36,600 bases of DNA from Tardiphaga sp. (GTDB lineage Bacteria; Pseudomonadota; Alphaproteobacteria; Rhizobiales; Xanthobacteraceae), in NCBI RefSeq assembly GCF_028290495.1, contig NZ_JAQGJT010000070.1, forward strand, positions 1-36,600, read 5' to 3'. The translations under genes and the position numbers were made by a program. The number at the start of each line of letters is the position of its first letter. The stretch's first letter is position 1. The notes beneath the pieces are model-generated. The model did no database searches, was not told the DNA's origin, and saw nothing but the letters and a program-made list of their open reading frames with translations. Below, one piece after another: positions 9,000 to 17,255 of the stretch.

Positions 9000-10277
9000 C
9001 TAGCGGATCGTGGACGGCACCGGCTGCAGGCCCGGCCGGGTCACAGGCATGCTGCCGGGGATTGAACGGCGGGCGGCGCTGGCGTCTATCGAAATAGGCC
9101 GTGCGACAGAAGCCGAATCGGCGTGCTTGGGCGTTTGCTCCGCGTGATGCGGCCACCGCACCATGGCATTGACCGGCGCGCTGTGACGTTCGGAAATCTC
9201 AAACAGCGTATGCGCGGGAACCGGCAGGGTCGCCTTGTCGGTCATCGGCTGCAGGGTCGATTGGCGCGGCCACGGCACGGGCTGCGGGACCGCGCCGCGG
9301 ACCCGGCGGGTGCGGTCGAAGGTCTGCGGGAACGACAGGTCGGGGTCGGAGGCCGACATGGCCGGCGCCGGCAACATATCGAGATACGCATAAGCGAAGG
9401 AGGGCACCTTCGGCCATCGCGAGATCGCCACCGTCTCCGAGGTCGGACGCATCTGCCATTGTTGCAGGTCGGTCGGTGTCTTCGGCCGATCGGGCGTCGC
9501 CGCGACGACGTGCACGACACGGAAACCGTTGGCTTTCAGGTCGGCCAGAATGCCGGGCAATGCGGCGACCGTGCGGGCCTGGATATCGTGCAGCAGCAGG
9601 ATGCCCTTGCCCTTGGCCTTGAGCCGCGAGATTGCCAGATCGTGTACCGTTTTCGAGGATACGTGACGCCAGTCGTCGGCCGGGAAATCCGCACTCCAGG
9701 TCTGGATGCCCTGCGAGATCAGATAGTCCTCGACGACCGCCGCCCGCAACAGACCGGGTATCCGCATGAACGGCGACAATTGCGCGGGATCGCCCAGGGC
9801 TGCAGTCACCGAGGCGATGCCGTCGTCGATCTCCTTCTGCGCTGCTGCGATCGGCAGGCGGTTCATGGTCAGCGGATGGTTCTGTGTATGCGTGCCGACG
9901 CTGTGGCCCGCTGCGATCAGCTTGCGGACGCCTTCGGGATATTCCCGCGCCATCCGCCCGATGATGAAGAACGTCGCCTGCACGCACTGCTCTGCGAGCA
10001 TCGCGATGACCTGATTGCTGTATTTCGGGATCGGGCCGTCGTCGAAGGTCAGCACCACCTCGTGGTCTTCCAGCGGCAGCGTTTCCGAATATTGCATGGT
10101 GCCGATGCGTGGATGCTCGCGCGGATCGACCACGATGGTGCGGGAAGTGCCGAGCGCGCCGGGGTTGCCCGGGCAGTTCGCTGCAAGGGCTGGCTGTACT
10201 GCCATCCCCAGCAGGCCGAAGCCAATCAGGGCCTTCACTCGAAGCGACGCGTAAGCCATCCACACACCAGTAAGCAT
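9000..10277 (-). CDS. Exported polysaccharide deacetylase (CE4/NodB fold) with long C-terminal extension
   Basis: The 425-residue protein has a signal peptide (hydrophobic core ALIGFGLLGMAV, cleavage after QPALA) and a NodB-homology deacetylase domain. Motifs are TFDDGP (Asp 79-80), HSVGTHTQNHP (metal His 130 and 134), DFPADDW and LLLHD. Motif 3, normally R-x-P-Y, reads RIPG here. In the family the enzyme removes N-acetyl groups from chitin-like or peptidoglycan sugars. After the catalytic domain come about 140 Pro/Ser/Arg-rich residues without a recognisable domain. The start is ATG 10277 or ATG 10259 (MAYASLRVK); the latter has a weak GGTGTGTGG upstream. The next gene upstream on the same strand is a paralogue, so the two arose by tandem duplication. 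Substrate unknown. Confidence 0.85.
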   Translation of the reverse strand: MLTGVWMAYASLRVKALIGFGLLGMAVQPALAANCPGNPGALGTSRTIVVDPREHPRIGTMQYSETLPLEDHEVVLTFDDGPIPKYSNQVIAMLAEQCVQATFFIIGRMAREYPEGVRKLIAAGHSVGTHTQNHPLTMNRLPIAAAQKEIDDGIASVTAALGDPAQLSPFMRIPGLLRAAVVEDYLISQGIQTWSADFPADDWRHVSSKTVHDLAISRLKAKGKGILLLHDIQARTVAALPGILADLKANGFRVVHVVAATPDRPKTPTDLQQWQMRPTSETVAISRWPKVPSFAYAYLDMLPAPAMSASDPDLSFPQTFDRTRRVRGAVPQPVPWPRQSTLQPMTDKATLPVPAHTLFEISERHSAPVNAMVRWPHHAEQTPKHADSASVARPISIDASAARRSIPGSMPVTRPGLQPVPSTIR

Positions 10278-10342
10278 TGAAATTTAAAGGAAAACTACAG
10301 GCAACAGGGTGAACGCCGTCTTAACCAATGGCCGGGCGGTCG

Positions 10343-11185
10343 TCACGGCGCCCGCTGCACGGTCCTGCCCGGAGCGGTCGCGACCACATGCACCACGCGA
10401 TAATGGTTCTCGCGCAGATAGCGCAGGAAATCCGGCATCATCGCGGCGGTTTGCGCCTTGGTGTCGTGGAACAGGACGATTCCCCGACCGGCGGCCTTCA
10501 GCCGTCCGGTAACCAGCGCCAGTTCCTGCGCGGGCGTCATCTTGTTCCAGTCGCTGGCCCAGAAATCGGCCCCGAATACCGCAATGCGGCGGGACTGCAG
10601 CATGTCCAGCAAAACCGGGGTCGACTCGAAATAGGGGAAGCGGAAGAACGGCGTGGCCGGCACGGTGGTGGCCTTACCGTTTAGCGCTAGCTCGTCGGCG
10701 CTGATGCCGCGGTCGATCTGGGCAATGGCTGAAGCGGTATCGATATGGCCGAGATTGGGATGCGCGAAAGTGTGATGGCCGATGCTGTGGCCTTCGGTCG
10801 CGATGCGCTTGACCAGAGCGGGATGCGCAGAGGCGTTCTGGCCGATCAGGAAGAACGTGGCCTGCATGCATTCGGCCTTCAGCGCGTCGAGGATCTTGCT
10901 CGTCGTCGCCGGATTCGGTCCGTCGTCGAAGGTCAACACCACCTCGTGATCCTCAAGCGGCAGCGTCTGCGGAAAACTCTGTATGCCGACACGAGGGTAA
11001 GCCGTGGGGTCGACCGCGAGCACGCGCGCGGTGCCGCCCTTGTCGGGGCGTGGACAGTCGGCGGCATGTGACACAACCGTGCTGGCGATCAGCGCAACGA
11101 TGGCAGTCTTCAACACGATCCAGACACTTTCCCGGCCGCTCATCTTGCGGTCCGCATATTTCCGATTGCGCGGAGCATTGCCCAT
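10343..11185 (-). CDS. Exported polysaccharide deacetylase (CE4/NodB fold)
   Basis: This 280-residue protein is a paralogue of the deacetylase that follows it on the same strand. It has a hydrophobic signal or anchor (VLKTAIVALIASTVVSHA) and all five NodB motifs: TFDDGPN (Asp 87-88), HSIGHHTFAHP (metal His 138 and 142), RFPYF, DFWASDW and LFHD. The phrase TLPLEDHEVVLTFDDGP is identical in both proteins. It should act outside the cytoplasm on an N-acetylated glycan, either cell wall or exopolysaccharide. Start choices are ATG 11185 and ATG 11143 (MSGRESVW); the second leaves a more typical signal peptide. It is divergent from mgtE. The family call is firm; the substrate is not known. Confidence 0.87.
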   Translation of the reverse strand: MGNAPRNRKYADRKMSGRESVWIVLKTAIVALIASTVVSHAADCPRPDKGGTARVLAVDPTAYPRVGIQSFPQTLPLEDHEVVLTFDDGPNPATTSKILDALKAECMQATFFLIGQNASAHPALVKRIATEGHSIGHHTFAHPNLGHIDTASAIAQIDRGISADELALNGKATTVPATPFFRFPYFESTPVLLDMLQSRRIAVFGADFWASDWNKMTPAQELALVTGRLKAAGRGIVLFHDTKAQTAAMMPDFLRYLRENHYRVVHVVATAPGRTVQRAP

Positions 11186-11294
11186 TGGGTAATGCCTGAT
11201 GCACGTTCGGGTTCAAGCCATGTCGCTGGATAGCGCATTTCATCGCAATGTGCCTCCGGTCTGAAATCACTATCCCAACAGGCGAGGTTACGGC

Positions 11295-12725
11295 ATGGCC
11301 GACGATCTGAATCGCGCCGACCCCGCCAACAGCGCAGCCCTGTCGGCGCTCGAACGACATCCGATGCGCGACGCCGAAGGAGACCTTCGCCCTGAATTCG
11401 TCGAGGCTATCTCCAAAGCGGTCGGGGCGGCCGATACCGCCTTCCTCAAGGAAGTCGTCGGCGAGTTGCACGAGGCCGATCTCGGCGACCTCATCGAGGC
11501 GCTTGAGCCCGACGAGCGCGTCAGCCTGATCGAGCTGACCGGCGGCGATTTCGACTTCTCGGCGCTCAACGAAGTCGACGATTCCGTGCGCGAGGAACTG
11601 CTTGAGGAACTCGAGCCCGAGACGGTCGCCGAGGGCGTCCGCGAACTCGATGCCGACGACGCCGTCGAACTGCTCGAAGGTATGGATGAGGAGGATCAGG
11701 ACGAGATCCTCGACAAGCTGCCGCCGTCCGAGCGCGTCGCGCTGGAGCGCAGCCTGGAATATCCGGAAAATTCGGCTGGCCGGCGAATGCAGACCGATTT
11801 CATCTCGGTGCCGCAGGGCTGGAATGTCGGGCAGGCGATCGACTATATGCGCGAGACGCCCGACCTGCCGGAGCGGTTCTACGAGATTTATGCGGTTGAT
11901 CAGTGGCAGCGCTGGCAGGGCGCCGTCTCGCTCGATGCGTTGCTCCGCTCGCGTCGCCCGGTGCCGCTGGACGAGCTGATCGATGAGGAACGTCGCCGCG
12001 TCTCGGTGCTCGATGACCAGGAAGAAGTGGCGCGGTTGTTCGGCAAGTACAATCTGGTCGCCGCGCCCGTCGTCGATACCGACAACCGGCTGGTCGGCGT
12101 CATCACCATCGATGACGTCGTCGACGTCATCGAGGAGGAGGCCGACGAGGACCTGAAGGCACTCGGCGGCGTCACGTCGGACGAAGAACTGTCCGACAGT
12201 TTCTGGTCGATCGCCAAGGGCCGTTTCAACTGGCTGATCGTCAATCTCGCCACCGCATTTCTGGCATCCTCGGTGCTCGGCTTGTTCGAGGGCCAGCTTG
12301 AGCAGATGGTCGCGCTCGCGGTGCTGGCGCCGATCGTGGCCAGCCAGGGCGGCAATGCCGCGACCCAGACCATGACGGTGGCCGTGCGCGCGCTGGCGAC
12401 CCGGCAGCTCAATCCCAACAACGCTTCCCGCGTCGTGATCCGCGAAGGCCTGGTCGGGCTGATGAACGGCATCGCCTTTGCCCTGATTACCGGGGCGGCC
12501 GCGGTGGCCTGGTTCAAGATCCCCGCGCTCGGCGTCGTGATCGGGCTGGCGATGCTGATCAACATGATCGCCGGCGCCCTGGGCGGTATCCTGATCCCGA
12601 TGGTGCTGGAGAAGGTCAAGGCCGATCCGGCGGTGGCGTCCGGCACTTTCGTCACGACCGTTACGGATGTCGTCGGCTTCTTTTCCTTCCTCGGCATCGC
12701 TACGCTATGGTTCGGACTGAAATAG
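11295..12725 (+). CDS. mgtE: Magnesium transporter MgtE
   Basis: This 476-residue protein has the full MgtE architecture. An acidic superhelical N domain (about 40-165, with repeated EALEPDERVSL and LLEGMDEEDQDEIL units) is followed by two CBS domains (about 165-285, including VVDTDNRLVGVITIDDVVDV). A five-helix membrane domain (about 310-476) contains ASQGGNAATQT and, near the end, TTVTDVVGFFSFLG, whose Asp is the pore Mg-binding residue in known structures. The channel imports Mg2+ and closes when Mg2+ fills the N/CBS interface. ATG 11295 follows GCGAGG. The gene is divergent from the deacetylases and is followed on the same strand by the reductase gene after 26 bases. No Mg riboswitch was recognised in the 109-base leader. 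Confidence 0.95.
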   Translation: MADDLNRADPANSAALSALERHPMRDAEGDLRPEFVEAISKAVGAADTAFLKEVVGELHEADLGDLIEALEPDERVSLIELTGGDFDFSALNEVDDSVREELLEELEPETVAEGVRELDADDAVELLEGMDEEDQDEILDKLPPSERVALERSLEYPENSAGRRMQTDFISVPQGWNVGQAIDYMRETPDLPERFYEIYAVDQWQRWQGAVSLDALLRSRRPVPLDELIDEERRRVSVLDDQEEVARLFGKYNLVAAPVVDTDNRLVGVITIDDVVDVIEEEADEDLKALGGVTSDEELSDSFWSIAKGRFNWLIVNLATAFLASSVLGLFEGQLEQMVALAVLAPIVASQGGNAATQTMTVAVRALATRQLNPNNASRVVIREGLVGLMNGIAFALITGAAAVAWFKIPALGVVIGLAMLINMIAGALGGILIPMVLEKVKADPAVASGTFVTTVTDVVGFFSFLGIATLWFGLK

Positions 12726-12751
12726 CAGGGCTGAACCAGCGGGAGTCCATG

Positions 12752-13570
12752 ATGCTCTATGTGGAGGCCAACGGCGCCCGCATTCCGGCGATCGGCCTGG
12801 GTACCTGGGAATTGCGCGGCCGGACCTGCGCCCGCATCGTCGAGCAGGCATTGCGGCTCGGCTATCGCCATATCGACACCGCACAGATCTACGAGAACGA
12901 GCGCGAGGTCGGCGACGGCGTGCGCTCCTCGCGCATCCGGCGCAGCGACATCTTCGTCACCACCAAGGTCTGGACGACCCATTTTGCACCCAACGATCTC
13001 TTGCGCTCCGCCAAGGAAAGCCTGGTCCGGCTGCGGATGCCCGAAGTCGATCTGTTGCTGCTGCACTGGCCCAACCCGCAAGTGCCGCTGGTGGAAACGC
13101 TGGGCGCGCTGGCGCAGGCCAAGCAACTCGGTCTGGCGCGTCACATCGGCGTGTCGAACTTCACCGTGGCGCTGATCGAGCAGGCGGTGAGCCTGTGCCA
13201 CGAACCGCTGGTCTGCGACCAGGTCGAATATCATCCCTATCTCGATCAGACCAAGGTCCGTGCCGCATGTGCGCAGGCCGGCATGGCGCTGGTCGCCTAC
13301 AGCCCGATCGCCAAGGGCAACGTCAAGACCGATATGGCGCTGGCGCGGATCGCTTCGTCCTATGGCAAGTCCGCCGCGCAGGTCTGCCTGCGCTGGCTGG
13401 TGCAGCAGAACGTGGTCGCGATTCCGCGCACGTCGAAGATCGAACGGCTGTCCGAAAACATCGAGATCTTCGATTTCGCGCTTGGTGATGCCGACATGAA
13501 CGAGATTTCCGCGATGGCTACGGCCCGCGGCCGGCTCACCGATTTCGGCTTCTCGCCGAAGTGGGATTGA
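12752..13570 (+). CDS. Aldo/keto reductase
   Basis: This is a 272-residue NADPH-dependent oxidoreductase of the AKR superfamily, a TIM barrel of normal length for the short bacterial (AKR5-like, 2,5-diketo-D-gluconate reductase-type) group. The catalytic tetrad is visible: Asp42 and Tyr47 in IDTAQIYENE, Lys72 in TTKVW, and His105 in LLLHWPNP. Also present are HIGVSNF, QVEYHPYL, AYSPIAKG and the cofactor-binding IPRTSK. ATG 12752 lies six bases after GGGAG; ATG 12749 is in the same frame with shorter spacing. Starts further upstream overlap the end of mgtE and add non-family residues. Substrate cannot be told from sequence. It may share a transcript with mgtE. Confidence 0.9.
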   Translation: MLYVEANGARIPAIGLGTWELRGRTCARIVEQALRLGYRHIDTAQIYENEREVGDGVRSSRIRRSDIFVTTKVWTTHFAPNDLLRSAKESLVRLRMPEVDLLLLHWPNPQVPLVETLGALAQAKQLGLARHIGVSNFTVALIEQAVSLCHEPLVCDQVEYHPYLDQTKVRAACAQAGMALVAYSPIAKGNVKTDMALARIASSYGKSAAQVCLRWLVQQNVVAIPRTSKIERLSENIEIFDFALGDADMNEISAMATARGRLTDFGFSPKWD

Positions 13571-13638
13571 ATGCTGCCGATTGATCTTGTGGCCGGGATC
13601 GCCCATGCAGGGTGTCCATTCCGCAACCGGCCGGTCCC

Positions 13639-14442
13639 ATGTTCTTTGCGCTGTCCAAGATATTCGGCTTTTTCACCACGCCGTCCAACACGATCGCAAC
13701 GGTATGCGCCATCGGTGCGCTGTTGTTGCTGTTGCAACGCCAGCGCGCGGGATCGCTGACGCTGACCTTTGGCATCCTGATGCTGCTGGTGTTCGGCTAT
13801 TCGCCAGCCGGCAACGTGTTGACGCTGTCGCTGACAGAGCGGTTTCCGGCGTGGCAGTCGGATGGCCGGGATCCCGACGGCATCATCGTGCTCGGCGGCT
13901 CGATCGATCAGGAGGTCTCGGTCGCGCGCGGCACCGTCGAGATGAACGGCACCGCCGAGCGCCTGACCAATACGGTCGAACTGGCGAAGCGCTTTCCCAA
14001 GGCACGCATCGTATTCTCAGGCGGCAGCGGCAACCTGTTTGAGGAGCCGCTGTCGGAGGCTCCGATCGCTGGCGAATGGCTGCAGAGGTTCGGCATCGCT
14101 GCGGACCGCATCACGCTGGAAAGCGCCTCGCGCACCACCGACGAGAACGCCGTCTTCACGCGACGCATCCTGATGCCGAAGCCCGGCGAGCGCTGGCTGC
14201 TGGTGACGTCGGCGTTCCACATGCCGCGTTCGATCGGCGCATTCCGCGCCGCCGGCTTCGACGTCGAGGCCTATCCGGTGGACTGGCGGACGCGCGGCTG
14301 GCGCGATGCCGGCATGCCGTTCGACCTGCTCAGCACCGGCCTCGGGCGCACCGATAACGCGGTCCATGAATGGATCGGGCTGGTCGGCTACTGGCTGACC
14401 GGCCGAAGCTCGGTGCTGTTTCCCGGACCGATCAAGCGCTGA
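13639..14442 (+). CDS. YdcF/SanA-family membrane protein (DUF218)
   Basis: The 267-residue protein begins MFFALSKIFGFFTTPSN, typical of YdcF-like proteins. Two hydrophobic segments follow (about 15-32 and 38-56), then a DUF218 domain: GIIVLGGSID, NTVELAKRFPKARIVFSGGSG, SRTTDENA, and LLVTSAFHMPRSIGAFRAAGF. The family acts at the cell envelope in some bacteria (SanA and ElyC affect envelope integrity and peptidoglycan synthesis), but no biochemical activity is established for this branch. ATG 13639 is chosen because the conserved sequence begins there; a GTG at 13612 would add nine non-conserved residues. It lies 68 bases after the reductase gene on the same strand and is convergent with the DUF3253 gene. 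Confidence 0.87.
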   Translation: MFFALSKIFGFFTTPSNTIATVCAIGALLLLLQRQRAGSLTLTFGILMLLVFGYSPAGNVLTLSLTERFPAWQSDGRDPDGIIVLGGSIDQEVSVARGTVEMNGTAERLTNTVELAKRFPKARIVFSGGSGNLFEEPLSEAPIAGEWLQRFGIAADRITLESASRTTDENAVFTRRILMPKPGERWLLVTSAFHMPRSIGAFRAAGFDVEAYPVDWRTRGWRDAGMPFDLLSTGLGRTDNAVHEWIGLVGYWLTGRSSVLFPGPIKR

Positions 14443-14453
14443 TCAGGCGTTGA

Positions 14454-14732
14454 TCAGTCTTGCCGCGGCAGGCCGAGGCGATAGACGCCGCGGAAATCAT
14501 TGGGATCGGCCGGCTTGCCCTTGCGGTAGATCACCAGCCGGCCGGCCAGCGCCAGCTGCACCGCAGCGCGGCGGATCGGCATCAGCAGGGAATGCCAGTC
14601 GCCCTCGGGCGTGATCGCGTGCGCGATTTCCGGCGCGCTCAGCGTGCCGCTGCCGCGCGACAGCACGTCGAGAATGGAATCTTCCAGCGAGGAAGCGATG
14701 GTCGGGGAATCGGGGGACTGAGGTTCGGACAT
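14454..14732 (-). CDS. DUF3253 small winged-helix-like protein
   Basis: This 92-residue protein (MSEPQSPDSP start) carries the DUF3253 pattern: ILDVLSRGSGTLSAPEIAHAI, then DWHSLLMPIRRAAVQLALAG, then a basic strand RLVIYRKGKPADPNDFRGVYRL. The arrangement looks like a small winged helix, so nucleic-acid binding is possible but not shown. ATG 14732 has AAGG six bases away; ATG 14738 (MWM) is the alternative. The same frame stays open to 15443, antisense to the TolA-like gene, but that part is a low-complexity Arg-rich shadow. It is convergent with the YdcF gene and divergent from the TolA-like gene. Confidence 0.8.
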   Translation of the reverse strand: MSEPQSPDSPTIASSLEDSILDVLSRGSGTLSAPEIAHAITPEGDWHSLLMPIRRAAVQLALAGRLVIYRKGKPADPNDFRGVYRLGLPRQD

Positions 14733-14843
14733 CCACATGCCTTGCCGTATCGGTCCGGCGCGCGCAAGGCGTGGTACAATGCGGTGGTCGGCGTTATGCT
14801 CGGGTAACACCTGCGTTTGCGTTGAAGAGCCCCTTCGATCGTC

Positions 14844-15710
14844 ATGGAACCACGACATCTCATCCGCGCGGCCATCATTGTTTCGGTGATAGGCCATCTC
14901 GCTCTGGCGGTGGGCGTCTATTTCGCCGACGCGCGGCCGTTCGATCCGTCGGTGACGGAGAATATCGCCGTCGATGTGGTGACGCCGCAGCAGGTCGCGG
15001 CGATCGAGAAGGCCGCGGAAGTGCCACCGCCCGCATCTGAGCCACCGAAGCCGCAGCCGCCGAAACCGGAATTCAGGCTGCCCGATCTGGACAAGCCGAC
15101 GCTCGACGACAAGAAGGCTCAGCCCGAGGCTCAGAAGCAACCACCGCCGCAGACGCCGCCGCAAGCCGCGCAGCAGGCGGCTCCACCGACTGCGGCCGCG
15201 GTTCCGTCGCCGGCTGCTCCGCCGGCATCCGTACAGCCCGCGAGCCAGCCGCCCACACCGCCGCCAGCGCAGCAACAGGCGGCGCTTCAGCCCGCGCCGG
15301 AAGCGCCCCCGCCGCCGGTGGCAGAGCCGGATATCACGGTCAAATACGGCGTGCAGCTTGGCCTGCCGGACGGCAATGGCGGCTCGCTGGCAACCGCCGC
15401 GGCCGATATCGATGCGCTGGATATCAATGCGTTCCGCCGGCATCTGCGATCCTGCTCGGCTTTGCCAGGCGAGGTCGCGCGCACCGACAAGGTGCGGATC
15501 GTGCTGCGCGCCTTCTTCGCACCGGATGGCCGGTTAAAGTCGGCGCCGACGCTGATTGAGGCCAGCGCGTCGATGAAGGGGCCGCTGCTGATGCAGGCGG
15601 CGATCAAGGCGCTGCAGGCGTGCCAGCCTTATGGGATGTTGCCGGCCGACAAATATCCGGAATGGCAGGTGCTCGATCTCGTCTTCACGCCGCAGGATTT
15701 CGCCGGCTGA
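14844..15710 (+). CDS. TolA/TonB-like membrane-anchored protein with Pro-rich linker
   Basis: This 288-residue protein has one N-terminal membrane anchor (LIRAAIIVSVIGHLALAVGVYF). A long Pro/Ala/Gln-rich linker (about 50-170) can span the periplasm. The C-terminal globular domain has two cysteines (RSCSALPGEV and ALQACQPYG) and ends MLPADKYPEW-Q-VLDLVFTPQDF, which is TolA domain III-like. TolA links the inner-membrane TolQR motor to TolB/Pal at the outer membrane during constriction. No tolQ, tolR, tolB or pal lies beside it, so this may be an additional TolA-like protein. It may also be an envelope protein with a related role. The frame and topology are clear; assignment as the functional TolA is not. 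Confidence 0.75.
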   Translation: MEPRHLIRAAIIVSVIGHLALAVGVYFADARPFDPSVTENIAVDVVTPQQVAAIEKAAEVPPPASEPPKPQPPKPEFRLPDLDKPTLDDKKAQPEAQKQPPPQTPPQAAQQAAPPTAAAVPSPAAPPASVQPASQPPTPPPAQQQAALQPAPEAPPPPVAEPDITVKYGVQLGLPDGNGGSLATAAADIDALDINAFRRHLRSCSALPGEVARTDKVRIVLRAFFAPDGRLKSAPTLIEASASMKGPLLMQAAIKALQACQPYGMLPADKYPEWQVLDLVFTPQDFAG

Positions 15711-15714
15711 CGCT

Positions 15715-16398
15715 TTAGGACGGCGCCATGGCGCGCCAGGCGTTGGAGGCGAACTGCCGGCGCCAGGTCACGATCACCACCGCGGCGGTGGAGACCAGGA
15801 ACACCCACGGGCTGACGAACCAGCCGAGATAACCGAGCGCGAAGAAGAACGCGCGCTGGCCGCGGTTGAAATGCCGCGCGGCCGCGCCGAACAGTTGGGT
15901 GGTGCGCATCACATGGGCCTCGGCCTCCGGCGTGTCGCGCTCGGCAGCCGGCGGCGTCGCGCCGATCAGGATCGCGACATAGTTGAACAGCCGGTACGAC
16001 CAGGCGAATTTGAAGAACGCATAGACGAAGATCAGCACGAGGCCGATGCACTTGATTTCCCACATTGCGGGCGCGGCGCTGAAGCCGATCGGCAGGCTTT
16101 GCAGCATCGGCATCACCTCGTTGGTGGCGCGCAGCAGCGCCAGCGATCCGCCGATCGCGATCAGCGTGGTTGAGGCGAACCACGCGGTGCCGTTCTGCAG
16201 CGAGGTCATGATGTGGGTGTCGACGATGCGCGCCTCGCGTTCCAACATGCGGCGGATCCAGACCTCGCGGTAGACGTTCATCCGCGCCGACAGGCTGTCG
16301 CGGCCATAGGCGGTATGCTCCAGCGTGATCGCATAGGTCGTCCATTCGAGAATGAAAAACCCGACGGCCACCACATCAATCCAGGAATAATCGATCAT
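15715..16398 (-). CDS. DUF599 family inner-membrane protein
   Basis: This 227-residue integral membrane protein has about four hydrophobic helices: about 8-25, 72-90, 113-132 and 190-210. Conserved-looking features include EWTTYAITLEHTAYGRDSLS, the Arg-rich MLEREARIVDTHIMTSLQNGTAWFASTTL, and WSYRLFNYVAILIGATPP. This matches the DUF599 family, which is widespread in alphaproteobacteria and has no assigned function. ATG 16398 (MIDYSWIDVVAV) is the first in-frame Met and lies just before the inverted repeat at 16430-16492. It is convergent with the TolA-like gene (four bases apart) and divergent from the GST gene. Confidence 0.85.
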   Translation of the reverse strand: MIDYSWIDVVAVGFFILEWTTYAITLEHTAYGRDSLSARMNVYREVWIRRMLEREARIVDTHIMTSLQNGTAWFASTTLIAIGGSLALLRATNEVMPMLQSLPIGFSAAPAMWEIKCIGLVLIFVYAFFKFAWSYRLFNYVAILIGATPPAAERDTPEAEAHVMRTTQLFGAAARHFNRGQRAFFFALGYLGWFVSPWVFLVSTAAVVIVTWRRQFASNAWRAMAPS

Positions 16399-16429
16399 GC
16401 CACACCCATTGGAGAAGTTTCGATTTTGT

Positions 16430-16492
16430 CACGCATGCAGAGTCGCGGCAACCAGCCGGTGCGGGCGACTTGATTGCAGCGCTGCATGCGTG
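16430..16492. repeat. 11-bp perfect inverted repeat between divergent genes
   Basis: CACGCATGCAG (16430-16440) is repeated exactly in inverse orientation as CTGCATGCGTG (16482-16492) with 41 bases between. Each arm also contains the self-palindrome GCATGC. The pair lies in the 122-base gap between the DUF599 and GST genes, where a dimeric regulator looping the DNA, or a hairpin in the GST leader, would both be possible. The repeat is seen directly; any role is inferred. Confidence 0.5.
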
Positions 16493-16520
16493 GCACCTTG
16501 CGGCCGCAGGGGAGTGGCAG

Positions 16521-17177
16521 ATGACGTTGACGCTGGTGATCGGTAACAAGAACTATTCGTCGTGGTCGATGCGGCCGTGGATCGCGCTGAAGGGCTGCGG
16601 TATCGCTTTCGAGGAGGTGATGATCCCGCTCTATACCGATGCGGAGGACAAGCAGCGCATTCTCGGCTTCACCCCGTCCGGCAAGGTGCCCGCCCTCATG
16701 GATGGCGACGTCGCGGTGTGGGATTCGCTGGCGATCATCGAATATGCCGCCGAGCGTTTTCCGGATGCGAAGCTGTGGCCCGCGGACCGCGCCAGCCGCG
16801 CGCATGCGCGCTCGATCTCGGCAGAGATGCATTCCGGCTTCATGGCGCTGCGCAACGAATGCGGCATGAATCTGCACCGGCCGGTCAGGGCGAAGCCGCT
16901 ATCCAATGACGCGAAAGCCAACATTGCGCGCATTCAAGATATCTGGGCCGAGTGCCGCACGCGCTACGGCCAGATCGGGCCGTATCTGTTCGGCGAATTC
17001 TCGGCAGCGGATGCGATGTATGCGCCGGTGGTGCACCGGTTTTTGACTTATGCGATCGAACTGACGCCGGCTGCGAGCACCTATGTCGAGACGATGCAGG
17101 CGAATCCCGCATTCCGGCAATGGACGGAACAAGGGTTGGCCGAGACGCTGGTGATCGAGCGCTTTGAGCAGGACTGA
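16521..17177 (+). CDS. Glutathione S-transferase family protein
   Basis: This 218-residue protein has the two-domain GST layout. The N-terminal thioredoxin-like domain begins LTLVIGNKNYSSWSMRPW, in which a Ser of the SSWS stretch is the likely glutathione-activating residue. It contains the cis-Pro turn GKVPALMDGD and the glutathione-contact VWDSLAIIEY. The C-terminal all-helical domain includes FSAADAMYAPVVHRF. The NKNYSSWS motif is shared with the YfcF-like bacterial GSTs, as I recall. ATG 16521 lies after a strong GGGGAG; the frame is open to 16470, but that extension runs through the inverted repeat and is not GST-like. The reaction (conjugation, peroxidase or isomerase) cannot be told. 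Confidence 0.9.
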   Translation: MTLTLVIGNKNYSSWSMRPWIALKGCGIAFEEVMIPLYTDAEDKQRILGFTPSGKVPALMDGDVAVWDSLAIIEYAAERFPDAKLWPADRASRAHARSISAEMHSGFMALRNECGMNLHRPVRAKPLSNDAKANIARIQDIWAECRTRYGQIGPYLFGEFSAADAMYAPVVHRFLTYAIELTPAASTYVETMQANPAFRQWTEQGLAETLVIERFEQD

Positions 17178-17255
17178 GTGCGGGCCCTGCCATAACATCA
17201 GCATATTGCGGGCTCATGGCAGCCACACTGAATAGGTTACGAGCGGGGACACTCG

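Noticed and set aside
14739..15443. Long upstream extension of the DUF3253 frame
   Set aside because: It is antisense to the Pro-rich part of the TolA-like gene and reads as Arg/Leu repeats; the conserved DUF3253 protein starts at 14732.
17187..17222. 7-bp inverted repeat CTGCCAT/ATGGCAG after the GST gene
   Set aside because: Short arms with a 22-base loop and no T run; likely chance.
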